Assembly (NCBI GenBank): GCA_002413265.1
Contig: DHWR01000146.1
Span: forward strand, 1 to 8,024
DNA: 8,024 nucleotides
Source of the DNA: Chloroflexi bacterium UBA5177
GTDB taxonomy: Bacteria; Chloroflexota; UBA5177
Direction: 5' to 3'
Part shown: positions 1-5,981 of the stretch, one piece after another
How the letters are laid out: each line of letters begins with the position of its first letter
Numbering within the stretch: the first letter of the stretch is position 1
Translations under genes and position numbers: made by a program
The notes under the pieces: model-generated
What the model saw: only the letters and a program-made list of their open reading frames with translations
What the model was told of the DNA's origin: nothing
Databases searched by the model: none

Positions 1-82
1 CGTAGTCCCCAGATTTGTGGTTCGAAATTCGCTGCTATAACGGTGCGTCCCGGCTGGCTCCTTCCTGGGGATTAAGTCGATC

Positions 83-94
83 GGTCAATTGACC
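83..94. promoter_or_regulatory. 12-bp perfect palindrome (operator-like)
   Basis: The sequence GGTCAATTGACC reads the same on both strands. Its second half contains TTGACC, which also resembles a -35 hexamer, so a bound dimeric repressor could block a promoter here. No good -10 box follows at 16-18 bases. It lies 230 bases upstream of the copper gene. The symmetry is seen directly; operator function is inference. Confidence 0.3.
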
Positions 95-200
95 CACGGT
101 AATCCGCCCCCCGCTCCAAAGGCTGGCGCACCGTGTGGAATGGCCCGCCGAGCGGGGGAACGCATCATAGACAGGAATTGATCGTTGAAACTGCGCGTTA

Positions 201-237
201 TGTCGCTCGCGACACGTACCACCAACGGTTCTGGTAC
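201..237. repeat. Two adjacent short inverted repeats
   Basis: TGTCGC-TC-GCGACA (201-214) is a 6-bp inverted repeat with a 2-base centre. One base later comes GTACCA (216-221) matched by TGGTAC (232-237) across a 10-base gap, about one helical turn. That spacing suits a dimeric helix-turn-helix protein. Each is short enough to occur by chance, so the cluster counts for more than either alone. Confidence 0.3.
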
Positions 238-250
238 ACACATGCGACAG

Positions 251-298
251 CGTGCTCACTTCCTCCCGCATCGTCTACTTCCAAGTGAAGTGAGCACG
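251..298. promoter_or_regulatory. 12-bp perfect inverted repeat before the copper gene
   Basis: CGTGCTCACTTC (251-262) is the exact reverse complement of GAAGTGAGCACG (287-298), separated by 24 bases. In RNA it would form a stable stem ending 5 bases before the purine-rich GGGGA at 304-308 and 25 bases before the ATG at 324. The right arm can instead pair locally: ACTTC (277-281) with GAAGT (287-291) around a 5-base loop, which excludes the long stem. No T-run follows, so it is not an ordinary intrinsic terminator. It could be an operator or a 5' leader structure controlling translation. The symmetry is observed; the role is inferred. Confidence 0.5.
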
Positions 299-323
299 GT
301 AACGGGGAACGGCTGCCAGCCAA

Positions 324-2097
324 ATGATTCAACTTAAGTCGTCTCGACTCCCTCGTCGGCTGCTTCCGGGCATGGTGCTCGCGATCGGGCTCTTGATCGG
401 GAGCAGCTCCCCGGCGTGGGCCCACGCCCTGCTGCTACGCGCCGACCCGGCCGAGGGCGTTCTCTTGTCGAGCTCGCCGAAGCTCGTTCATCTCTGGTTC
501 AGCGAGGACTTGAACCAGGCGGGTTCAAAAATCGTCGTCTGGGATCGCTACCGCCACGCAGTGAGTGTGGGCAACGCAACCTTGTCGCCGGGCCAGACAC
601 CGTCAGCAGGAGGTTCGGCTCAAGCCGCTGTCTCCAGGCTCGTACCTGGTGCTGTGGACCTCCGTCTCGGCTCAGGATGGGCACATCCTCCACGGCTACT
701 ATCTCTTCAGCGTGAAGGTCCGCGGCCCTGGACCGTCCCTGTCCGGCGTGTCCTCGAGTACCGCGCAGGGCTTTCCCGACGGACCCACTCTGGCGTCCCT
801 CGTTGCGCATTGGATCGAGCTGCTGGGCGCGGTTGCCTGGGTCGGAGCGATCGTTTTTTCCGCCTTCGTGTTCTCTTCCAAAGCTGGAGCACTCGACGCG
901 AGCACGCGGCGGGCCGAGCGGACCCGCCTGCGCTGGATGTCCGGCGTCTCCCTGACAGCGCTCCTCGTGGCCAGCACCGTTCTGCTGGCGGTTCAGGCCT
1001 ACTCTTTGGCCGCGAACAACTGGTCGGCAGTTACCGAGCCATCAACGTTGCGAACGATCTTCGACGGTCAGTACGGAAAGCTCTGGATCGGACGCCAGGT
1101 TCTAGCGCTCATTGCCTGTCTCGGAGTCGTCGGGGTGCGATCCACGACCAGGCAGTCAAAAGTCGGTCGCTGGGCCATACCGGTGCAAGCGATCATCGGC
1201 TTCCTGTACCTGTATCTCTTTGCCGCCAGTGGGCACGCGGCTTCCGCCGCCATTGGGACGGTTAACGGAAGCAGCATCCTCTCGGCCGCCGTCTTTCTGG
1301 ACTGGCTGCACTATCTGGCCGATGCCGCCTGGTTCGGAGGCCAGATCTACATTGTGCTGGTCCTGATCCCCGCCGTGGCGCTCCGTCGCGATGCGACGCA
1401 CACGCGGGCCTTCCTCGGCACGCTCAATCGCTTCTCGCCGGTCGCCTACCTCAGTGTGGCCGGGTACATGATCTCAGGAGTCTTCGCCGCAAAGATTCAC
1501 ATCCCTTCCTGGTACGCATTTTTCAACAGCATCTACGGACGTACCCTGATCGTCAAGGTCGTACTGATTGGCGCCATGATGCTTACGAGCGTGGTGACCG
1601 TGTACCTGCTGCGCCCGCTGCTGCGTCGCGCCCTGGCTGCGGCTCCTCATGACAGCGACCGCCTCCGGCGGCGACTCCTTCGCTGGTTGCACGTCAATCC
1701 CGTGATTGGAATGGGCGTCCTGCTGGCAACCTCCGTGATGTTCTACTATCCGGTCCCGGTTGGCTTCGCACCGCCTGGTCCGCCTGCCTACACCGCCCAT
1801 GGCGGAGGGTTGACCGCGCGACTCAGCATTGCTCCCGACCGCTCCGGCCCCAATCGGCTGACAGTGCTCGTGACGGACAGGCATGGCCGCCCGGTGCGGC
1901 AGGCAACCGTCACCGTCCTCACGATCATGCTGGACATGGTCATGGGGACCGGAGTCGCTCCACTGCACGAGACGTCGGCGGGTACGTTCACCGGCACTGC
2001 CGATCTCGGGATGGGGGGTCACTGGCGGCTGCAAGTGCTGGTGTACCAACCCACCGGACTGGCAAGCATGTTCGTCGATGTCGAGGTCGGCTCGTAA
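324..2097 (+). pseudogene. copCD: CopC-CopD copper resistance fusion protein, frameshifted near base 600
   Basis: This is one gene read in two frames. Frame A starts at ATG 324 and gives a signal peptide (basic K5, R8, R11, R12; hydrophobic 13-30; AWA cleavage at 31-33), then a mature protein beginning with His34, the N-terminal copper ligand expected of CopC. The CopC match runs to about SPGQT near base 600 and then stops making sense. From about base 602 the next frame supplies the rest of CopC (LSPGSY, then the DGH motif with Asp118 and His120, the other Cu(II) ligands), then CopD. Removing one C from the CC at 600-601 restores a 590-residue protein. TAA at 300-302 blocks any longer start, and TGA at 562-564 blocks the second frame upstream. 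The role inferred from the family is periplasmic or extracytoplasmic copper binding and uptake or tolerance, as in YcnJ-type fusions. The cause may be an assembly or read error or a true mutation; no programmed frameshift signal is visible. Confidence 0.85.
565..2097 (+). CDS. copD: CopD-type membrane copper protein with YtkA-like tail (3' part of the frameshifted gene)
   Basis: This is the downstream open frame a gene caller would report, with GTG at 565; that start is probably artificial, because a signal peptide and half a CopC domain lie upstream in another frame. After the CopC remnant (PLSPGSY, DGH) come about eight hydrophobic segments, consistent with an integral membrane CopD domain. 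The segment HYLADAAWFGG near residue 249 of this frame carries the His and Trp-Phe-Gly-Gly pattern typical of CopD, and GHAAS lies just before it. After the last membrane segment, roughly the final 100 residues form an extracytoplasmic beta-rich YtkA/FixH-like domain with DRHGRPV and a Met-containing stretch (IMLDMVMG) that could bind Cu(I). The family is associated with copper import or tolerance. The next gene, pntAA, is 127 bases away and functionally unrelated. Confidence 0.8.
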   Translation: MWATQPCRRARHRQQEVRLKPLSPGSYLVLWTSVSAQDGHILHGYYLFSVKVRGPGPSLSGVSSSTAQGFPDGPTLASLVAHWIELLGAVAWVGAIVFSAFVFSSKAGALDASTRRAERTRLRWMSGVSLTALLVASTVLLAVQAYSLAANNWSAVTEPSTLRTIFDGQYGKLWIGRQVLALIACLGVVGVRSTTRQSKVGRWAIPVQAIIGFLYLYLFAASGHAASAAIGTVNGSSILSAAVFLDWLHYLADAAWFGGQIYIVLVLIPAVALRRDATHTRAFLGTLNRFSPVAYLSVAGYMISGVFAAKIHIPSWYAFFNSIYGRTLIVKVVLIGAMMLTSVVTVYLLRPLLRRALAAAPHDSDRLRRRLLRWLHVNPVIGMGVLLATSVMFYYPVPVGFAPPGPPAYTAHGGGLTARLSIAPDRSGPNRLTVLVTDRHGRPVRQATVTVLTIMLDMVMGTGVAPLHETSAGTFTGTADLGMGGHWRLQVLVYQPTGLASMFVDVEVGS

Positions 2098-2164
2098 GCG
2101 AGGGCCATACGCGAAGGGCACTGCGATCCTCGGCCGATTTAGGGTCGTAGCCACGAGCTAGAGG

Positions 2165-2190
2165 CGGCGCGTCGGGCGCCGGAATAGACT
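2165..2190 (+). promoter_or_regulatory. GC hairpin and possible -10 box before pntAA
   Basis: CGGCGC (2165-2170) pairs with GCGCCG (2176-2181) around a 5-base loop in the gap between copCD and pntAA. It lacks a following T-run, so as a terminator for copCD it is weak. TAGACT at 2185-2190 fits the TAnnnT -10 pattern of high-GC bacteria and lies 34 bases before the pntAA start, but no clear -35 hexamer accompanies it. A separate pntAA promoter is plausible because the 127-base gap is long for an operon. AAAGG at 2213-2217 with a 7-base spacer is the pntAA ribosome binding site. Confidence 0.3.
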
Positions 2191-2224
2191 GGAGCAGGGA
2201 CAAACGATCCTCAAAGGTTGAGTA

Positions 2225-3355
2225 ATGGCCGAGTCTCCTTCCGACGAACCGTCTCTGACCATCGGCGTACCGCGCGAGCGCGTGCCGGGTGAGCGGCGAG
2301 TCGCGATAATACCCGACATGGTGCCGGAGCTGAAGGCTCTCGATGTCTCCGTACTGGTCGAGTCGGGGGCTGGGGCAGCCGCCTATTTCGATGATGAGGC
2401 CTACGTCGTCGCCGGCGCACGGCTGGAATCCCGGCCGGGCGCGGTGCATCGGCAGGCGGACGTGCTGGTCAAAGTGCAGCCACCGCTTCCCGAGGAGATC
2501 GAACTGCTGCGACCCGGTTCGTTGGTCATCTCCTTCCTGGACCCTGGCCGCGATGCCGAGAGCTTGTCTCTCCTCGAACGCCGCGGTGTCACGGGCTTCA
2601 GTTTCAACGCCGTGCCCCGCACGACCAAGGCCCAGTCGATGGATGCCATGTCGGCGATGAGCACGGTTGCCGGCTACAAGTCTGTTTTGCTCGCGGCGAA
2701 CGCCCTTGGCCGCTTCTTTCCGCTGCTCATGACGGCGGCCGGAACCGTGCCCCCGGCGCGCGTCGTGGTCATCGGCGCGGGAGTCGCCGGACTTCAGGCA
2801 CTGGCAACTGCGCGGCGTCTGGGCGCTATAACCGCGGCCAGTGACGCTCGTCCCGCGGTGCGGGAGCAGATCCAGAGCGTGGGTGCCACCTTCATCGACA
2901 TGTCGGTCAATGCGGAGGGCGAGGGAGGGTACGCCAAAGCGCTGGACGAGGAGATCTATGCGCTGGAACGGGACGCCATTCGAGAGCACATCGAAGGTGC
3001 GGATGTCGTTATCAGCACCGCCCAGGTGCCAGGCGCCAAGGCTCCTATGCTGATCGACGAGGCGATGGTTCGCGAGATGCGACTCGGGTCGGTCATCGTC
3101 GATCTTGCGGCGGAGTCGGGTGGCAACTGCGAGCTCAGCGTCGTGGGCGAGACGGTGGAACGACACGGCGTGTTCATCCTGGCGCCGACAAACCTGCCCA
3201 GCACCATTCCGGTGCACGCCAGTCAGATGTACTCACGAAATGTGGCGAGCGTGCTGAAATACATCGTGAAGGACGGGCGCCTCAACCTGGATCCGGAAGA
3301 CGAGATCGTGCGGGGCGCCTGCCTGACGGGCCTCGCCGCGAGCAGCACTGCCTAG
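2225..3355 (+). CDS. pntAA: NAD(P) transhydrogenase subunit alpha, part 1 (domain I, NAD(H)-binding)
   Basis: This is the soluble cytoplasmic NAD(H)-binding domain I of the proton-translocating transhydrogenase (Re/Si-specific, EC 7.1.1.1), which transfers hydride between NADH and NADP+. The 376-residue length fits stand-alone PntAA. The N-terminus has the alanine dehydrogenase/PNT signature (IGVPRER, GERRVAIIPDMV, residues 13-33). The RQD loop is present in RTTKAQSMDAMS (Arg132, Gln137, Asp140), followed by AGYKSVLLAA and LLMTAAGTVPPARV. The Rossmann motif GAGVAG is at 184-189, followed by SDARPAVREQ. STAQVPG and PTNLPSTIPVHAS are also typical. An AAAGG ribosome binding site supports ATG 2225. 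It is the first gene of pntAA-pntAB-pntB. The domain is complete and nothing is odd. Confidence 0.96.
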   Translation: MAESPSDEPSLTIGVPRERVPGERRVAIIPDMVPELKALDVSVLVESGAGAAAYFDDEAYVVAGARLESRPGAVHRQADVLVKVQPPLPEEIELLRPGSLVISFLDPGRDAESLSLLERRGVTGFSFNAVPRTTKAQSMDAMSAMSTVAGYKSVLLAANALGRFFPLLMTAAGTVPPARVVVIGAGVAGLQALATARRLGAITAASDARPAVREQIQSVGATFIDMSVNAEGEGGYAKALDEEIYALERDAIREHIEGADVVISTAQVPGAKAPMLIDEAMVREMRLGSVIVDLAAESGGNCELSVVGETVERHGVFILAPTNLPSTIPVHASQMYSRNVASVLKYIVKDGRLNLDPEDEIVRGACLTGLAASSTA

Positions 3356-3371
3356 TTAGGGGGAGACTTTC

Positions 3372-3665
3372 ATGACGGAACTACTACTCGGAGCCTACGT
3401 CTTCCTGCTGGCGATCATCGTCGGCTTCGAGGTGATAGGCCGGGTGCCGTCCATGCTGCATACGCCGCTGATGTCGGGTACCAATGCCATCCACGGTGTG
3501 GTGCTGGTCAGCGCGATTATCGTCGCCGGCCAGGCACACGACACCTCCACGCGAATCATCGCGTTCTTCGCAGTCGTGTTAGGCAGCCTGAATGTGTTCG
3601 GCGGCTTCGTGGTCACGGACCGGATGGTGAACATGTTTCATAGCCGGCCGGGGGAGAGGCGATGA
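3372..3665 (+). CDS. pntAB: NAD(P) transhydrogenase subunit alpha, part 2 (membrane domain IIa)
   Basis: This small integral membrane protein of 97 residues is the domain IIa part of the transhydrogenase. With PntB it forms the proton channel. Three hydrophobic segments are visible (about residues 2-22, 41-58 and 62-82). The family signature VPSMLHTPLMSGTNAIHGVV lies between the first and second segments, and GGFVVTDRMVNMF ends the protein. The ribosome binding site AGGGGGAG (3358-3365) is strong, with a 6-base spacer. It starts 16 bases after pntAA, and its TGA overlaps the pntB ATG by 4 bases (ATGA), which indicates translational coupling. The separate gene, rather than a fused alpha subunit as in E. 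coli, matches the three-gene layout known from Rhodospirillum rubrum and many other bacteria. Confidence 0.95.
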   Translation: MTELLLGAYVFLLAIIVGFEVIGRVPSMLHTPLMSGTNAIHGVVLVSAIIVAGQAHDTSTRIIAFFAVVLGSLNVFGGFVVTDRMVNMFHSRPGERR

Positions 3666-5101
3666 ACGCGGCCATCGGGATTGCGTACCTGATCGCCAGC
3701 CTCACCTTTATCGCCGGCCTGAGGTTTCTGAGCTCTCCGGTGACGGCCAAGCTGGGCAACCGTGTCGCCGCGGCCGGGATGATCCTGGCGCTGGTCGCCA
3801 CCTTCTTTTATAAGGATCTGACGAACTTCCCATTGATATTCGTCGCCATCGTCATCGGCGCCGTGCTCGGAAGCGGCAGCGCGCGCATGGTCAAGATGAC
3901 CGCTATGCCGCAGATGGTGGCCATCTTCAACGGCATGGGAGGCGGGGCCGCCGCGCTGGTGTCTACACTCGAGTTCGTGCATCTGACCTCGAACGGAGCC
4001 ACGCTCGATCACAGCCAGGGGCTGACGATCGCGCTCGGCGCGGCAATTGGCTCCATCTCCTTCGCCGGCAGCATCATCGCCTTCGCGAAGCTGCAGGAGC
4101 TCATGCCGAGCAACGCCTATCAGTTCTCCTGGACCAAGTTTGCAAACGCCGGCGTAGCCCTGATTCTGGTGGGGTTCGTGGCGGCCATCACGATCGGCAG
4201 CAGTAGTCATCTGGTCATCGCCGGGCTACTTGCGGTGGCCGTGATTCTTGGTCTGGTGCTGGTGACCCCTATTGGCGGCGCGGACATGCCGGTGGTCATC
4301 TCATTGATGAACTCCCTCACCGGTCTCGCGGTAGCACTGACTGGATTTGTCCTGGGAAACGAGTTGCTGATCGTCGCGGGGGCGCTGGTCGGAGCTTCAG
4401 GTACGCTTCTCACCCAGCTCATGGCGAAGGCCATGAACCGGCCAATCACGAACGTCTTGTGGGGCAGCTTCGGCGCCACGTCGGTTGCCGGCATGGAGCT
4501 CCCGCCAGGCGCTACGGTGCGCGAGATTTCGGTGGACGACGCGGCCGTGCTCATGGCGTACTCGCAGCGAGTGGTCATCGTTCCTGGATACGGATTGGCA
4601 GTGGCTCAAGCTCAGCATCAGCTACGGGAGCTGTCGGATCTCCTAAACGATTCAGGAGTGGAGGTGAAGTACGCGATCCATCCGGTGGCCGGGCGGATGC
4701 CGGGGCACATGAACGTCCTGCTGGCCGAGGCGGATGTACCCTACTCCGAGGTCTACGAGATGTCGGCGATCAACGGCGAGTTCCCCAGTACCGACGTGGT
4801 GCTCGTGGTCGGCGCCAATGACATCACGAACCCCGCGGCGCGGGAGGATCCGGGCAGTCCCATCTACGGTATGCCCATCCTGAACGTGGACTACGCACAG
4901 CACATAATCGTCTTGAAGCGCAGCATGCGTCCCGGTTTCGCCGGCATCGACAACCCGCTGTACTACAACCCAAAAACCGCCATGTTGTTTGGAGACGCTA
5001 AGGACTCGGTGCAGAAGCTGGTAGCCGCAACGAAGAACGCGGCGAAACCGAGGGATTCCAAACGAAAAGAGGACGGGCGGCTAGCCGCAACCAAAGCCTA
5101 G
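3662..5101 (+). CDS. pntB: NAD(P) transhydrogenase subunit beta (domains IIb and III)
   Basis: This 479-residue protein combines membrane domain IIb (about residues 1-265, eight or nine hydrophobic segments) with the cytoplasmic NADP(H)-binding domain III (about 290-460). Domain III shows the GYGLAVAQAQ nucleotide-binding loop (309-318), HPVAGRMPGHMNVLLAEADV, the VGANDITNPAA segment, KRSMRPGFAGIDNPLYY and MLFGDAKDSV, all conserved family blocks. It works with PntAA and PntAB to couple proton movement across the cytoplasmic membrane to NADPH formation. The ribosome binding site GGGGGAGAGG (3650-3659) lies inside the end of pntAB, and the start codon overlaps the pntAB stop. After the conserved end comes a tail of about 20 residues rich in Lys and Arg (AAKPRDSKRKEDGR), which I do not recognise and which may simply be variable. 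Confidence 0.96.
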   Translation: MNAAIGIAYLIASLTFIAGLRFLSSPVTAKLGNRVAAAGMILALVATFFYKDLTNFPLIFVAIVIGAVLGSGSARMVKMTAMPQMVAIFNGMGGGAAALVSTLEFVHLTSNGATLDHSQGLTIALGAAIGSISFAGSIIAFAKLQELMPSNAYQFSWTKFANAGVALILVGFVAAITIGSSSHLVIAGLLAVAVILGLVLVTPIGGADMPVVISLMNSLTGLAVALTGFVLGNELLIVAGALVGASGTLLTQLMAKAMNRPITNVLWGSFGATSVAGMELPPGATVREISVDDAAVLMAYSQRVVIVPGYGLAVAQAQHQLRELSDLLNDSGVEVKYAIHPVAGRMPGHMNVLLAEADVPYSEVYEMSAINGEFPSTDVVLVVGANDITNPAAREDPGSPIYGMPILNVDYAQHIIVLKRSMRPGFAGIDNPLYYNPKTAMLFGDAKDSVQKLVAATKNAAKPRDSKRKEDGRLAATKA

Positions 5102-5102
5102 C

Positions 5103-5123
5103 CGGGCGGCATGATGCCGCTTG
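5103..5123 (+). terminator. GC-rich hairpin after pntB
   Basis: GCGGCA (5106-5111) pairs perfectly with TGCCGC (5115-5120) around a TGA loop. Two G-T pairs and one C-G pair extend the stem to 5103-5123. It begins 2 bases after the pntB stop codon. No T-run follows, so it is terminator-like rather than a textbook intrinsic terminator. High-GC bacteria often have such stems at transcript ends. Confidence 0.45.
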
Positions 5124-5133
5124 CATAATGCGC

Positions 5134-5162
5134 TTGACGTGTTCGCGTGTACACGCGATTTT
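5134..5162 (+). promoter_or_regulatory. Possible promoter with 14-bp palindromic operator
   Basis: TTGACG (5134-5139) matches a -35 hexamer well. A weak GATTTT (5157-5162) sits at the -10 distance of 17 bases. Between them lies CGCGTGTACACGCG (5144-5157), a perfect 14-bp palindrome in the usual place for a repressor that blocks RNA polymerase. The exported-protein gene starts 125 bases beyond, which would make a long leader. A second dyad, TTTACGG (5184-5190) with CCGTAAA (5213-5219), lies in that leader, and CCCGCGGG (5163-5170) is another 8-bp palindrome. The sequence features are certain; the regulatory reading is inferred. Confidence 0.35.
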
Positions 5163-5183
5163 CCCGCGGGCGGCGTGGTAGGC

Positions 5184-5219
5184 TTTACGGGCTCGCAGCC
5201 AGCTATGGACTGCCGTAAA
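5184..5219. repeat. 7-bp inverted repeat in the leader of the exported-protein gene
   Basis: TTTACGG at 5184-5190 is the exact reverse complement of CCGTAAA at 5213-5219, with a 22-base gap. It may be part of a leader structure or a binding site. It is short enough for chance to be a fair explanation. Confidence 0.25.
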
Positions 5220-5271
5220 CGCGATGATTGCCTGTTCGGCGGGACAAGCGCGCGCATCAGACCCGATGACT

Positions 5272-5278
5272 AGGGAGA
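5272..5278 (+). promoter_or_regulatory. Ribosome binding site that sets the start at 5287
   Basis: AGGGAGA lies 8 bases before ATG 5287. The in-frame ATG at 5224 has no comparable site and would add 21 residues ahead of a clean signal peptide, so the later start is preferred. Confidence 0.7.
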
Positions 5279-5286
5279 CACGTTAC

Positions 5287-5958
5287 ATGAGATTGACGTT
5301 GGTGGCATCGCTCGTGCTGCCGCTCGCCGCGCTTCTCACTGGCCTTGATGCACGTGCTGCGGGCCTGGATCCACGGGCAACGGCGTACCGGCAGTTGGTG
5401 CTTGGAAACGAGAACAGCACCGGAAACTTTCGGCACGGCTGCGTGACACTGGCCGGGGACCACGTTTGCGTGCCCTCCGTGGCGTTGGACGGCCGGCGCC
5501 TGCAGGATCTCACGGTGCTGAACGGCGACGTGGCGTATGTGTCTGTACCGGCACACGCGAGTGTTCGGCTCAGCGCTCCAAAAGCCCTAAGAGTCGGTAT
5601 CGCCAGCGCGGTGTTCAATCAGGTGGTGTATTTGGAAGCGGCGCGAGATGGGGTCAAGGTATCACTCGCTCAGGCGCACGCCTTCGCGGCGCACGAGCTG
5701 GCTCTGTTCAAGAAGAATCCCACCTTCCGCATGCCTCGCGGGGAGACGGCGGAACAGTTCTTTCTCAATCCGCGCAGTGTGATCGCCTACCAGCGAGGAA
5801 TGGTCGAGGGACTCGAGCAGGCCAAGATTGTGAAGATGTACCCGTCCATGACGAAATCCAATGCGTTCAAGGCGTGGTTCGGCCGGCGGCTGCCTCGTCA
5901 CAAGGTGACGGTGAATGGCCGGCCGCCGACTTTCTCCCTTCCCCAGGAATTGATGTAG
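5287..5958 (+). CDS. Exported protein with a SurA-N-like chaperone segment, no PPIase domain
   Basis: I do not recognise a named gene. The 223-residue protein starts with a signal peptide (R2, hydrophobic 5-20, cleavage near ARA/AA at 22-25). The mature region has only two cysteines, Cys52 and Cys61 (HGC...HVC), which could form a disulfide outside the cytoplasm. Residues about 104-180 read like the helical N-terminal domain of SurA-type foldases: a helix with FNQVVYLEAARDG, then VKVSLAQAHAFAAHELALF, where the KVS turn leads into a helix that in SurA relatives begins with SDAEV or similar. The conserved-looking NPTFRMPRGETAEQFFLNPRSVI and a basic C-terminus follow. A parvulin catalytic domain is absent. 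A role in folding or holding secreted proteins is a family-level inference. The gene stands alone, with a possible promoter upstream, and converges on the minus-strand gene. Confidence 0.75.
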   Translation: MRLTLVASLVLPLAALLTGLDARAAGLDPRATAYRQLVLGNENSTGNFRHGCVTLAGDHVCVPSVALDGRRLQDLTVLNGDVAYVSVPAHASVRLSAPKALRVGIASAVFNQVVYLEAARDGVKVSLAQAHAFAAHELALFKKNPTFRMPRGETAEQFFLNPRSVIAYQRGMVEGLEQAKIVKMYPSMTKSNAFKAWFGRRLPRHKVTVNGRPPTFSLPQELM

Positions 5959-5981
5959 GACCTATTCCGCGATTCCTGGGG
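5941..5981. terminator. 10-bp inverted repeat spanning both convergent stop codons
   Basis: CCCCAGGAAT (5941-5950) is the exact reverse complement of ATTCCTGGGG (5972-5981). The 21-base loop contains both stop codons: TAG of the plus-strand gene (5956-5958) and TAG of the minus-strand gene (5962-5964 read on the complement), inside the small dyad TAGG-A-CCTA. The left arm lies in the last codons of one gene and the right arm in the last codons of the other. A second pairing of GGAAT (5946-5950) with ATTCC (5964-5968) is possible. Plus-strand transcripts end with GCTCTTGTC, a poor T-run; the minus side has none. The likely role is a shared bidirectional terminator or an RNA 3'-end stabiliser. 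Confidence 0.55.

Larger units (their letters stand above)
1..323. other. Non-coding leader region with several dyads
   Basis: No convincing gene is visible in this stretch. Frame 1 of the plus strand is open from base 1 to a TAA at 73-75 and could be the last 24 residues of a gene that begins off the left edge, but the peptide resembles nothing I recognise. The minus-strand reading frames here look like noise: cysteine- and arginine-rich, with no domain pattern. What stands out is dyad symmetry: perfect inverted repeats at 83-94, 201-214, 216-237 and 251-298, listed separately. A TATAAC hexamer at 36-41 could be a -10 box, but its best -35 partner (TTGTGG, 15-20) is poor, so I do not call a promoter. 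Confidence 0.5.

Noticed and set aside
15..32. A TTCGAAA stretch resembling a tRNA T-loop (GGTTCGAAATTC).
   Set aside because: The flanking bases do not form a 5-bp T-stem, the base after the loop is not C, and no acceptor stem or CCA follows.
595..606. A programmed +1 frameshift joining the CopC and CopD parts.
   Set aside because: There is no stop codon, rare codon or slippery run at the junction (ACA CCG TCA), and no stimulatory element that I can see. A sequence error or mutation is simpler.
1988..3217. A 409-residue open frame on the minus strand opposite pntAA.
   Set aside because: It is a shadow of the high-GC pntAA gene; the protein is His/Arg-rich with no domain pattern, while the plus strand shows all PntAA motifs.
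3638..4210. Minus-strand open frames opposite pntAB and pntB.
   Set aside because: Shadow frames with no recognisable domains, fully opposite a strongly conserved gene.
5224..5286. An N-terminal extension of the exported protein starting at ATG 5224.
   Set aside because: There is no ribosome binding site before 5224, and the extension would bury a clean signal peptide. AGGGAGA at 5272-5278 points to 5287.
5881..5924. Nested GC-rich inverted repeats (GGCCGGC/GCCGGCC and CGTCAC/GTGACG) inside the exported-protein gene.
   Set aside because: They lie in GC-rich coding sequence, where such matches are common, and have no T-run or link to a regulatory position.
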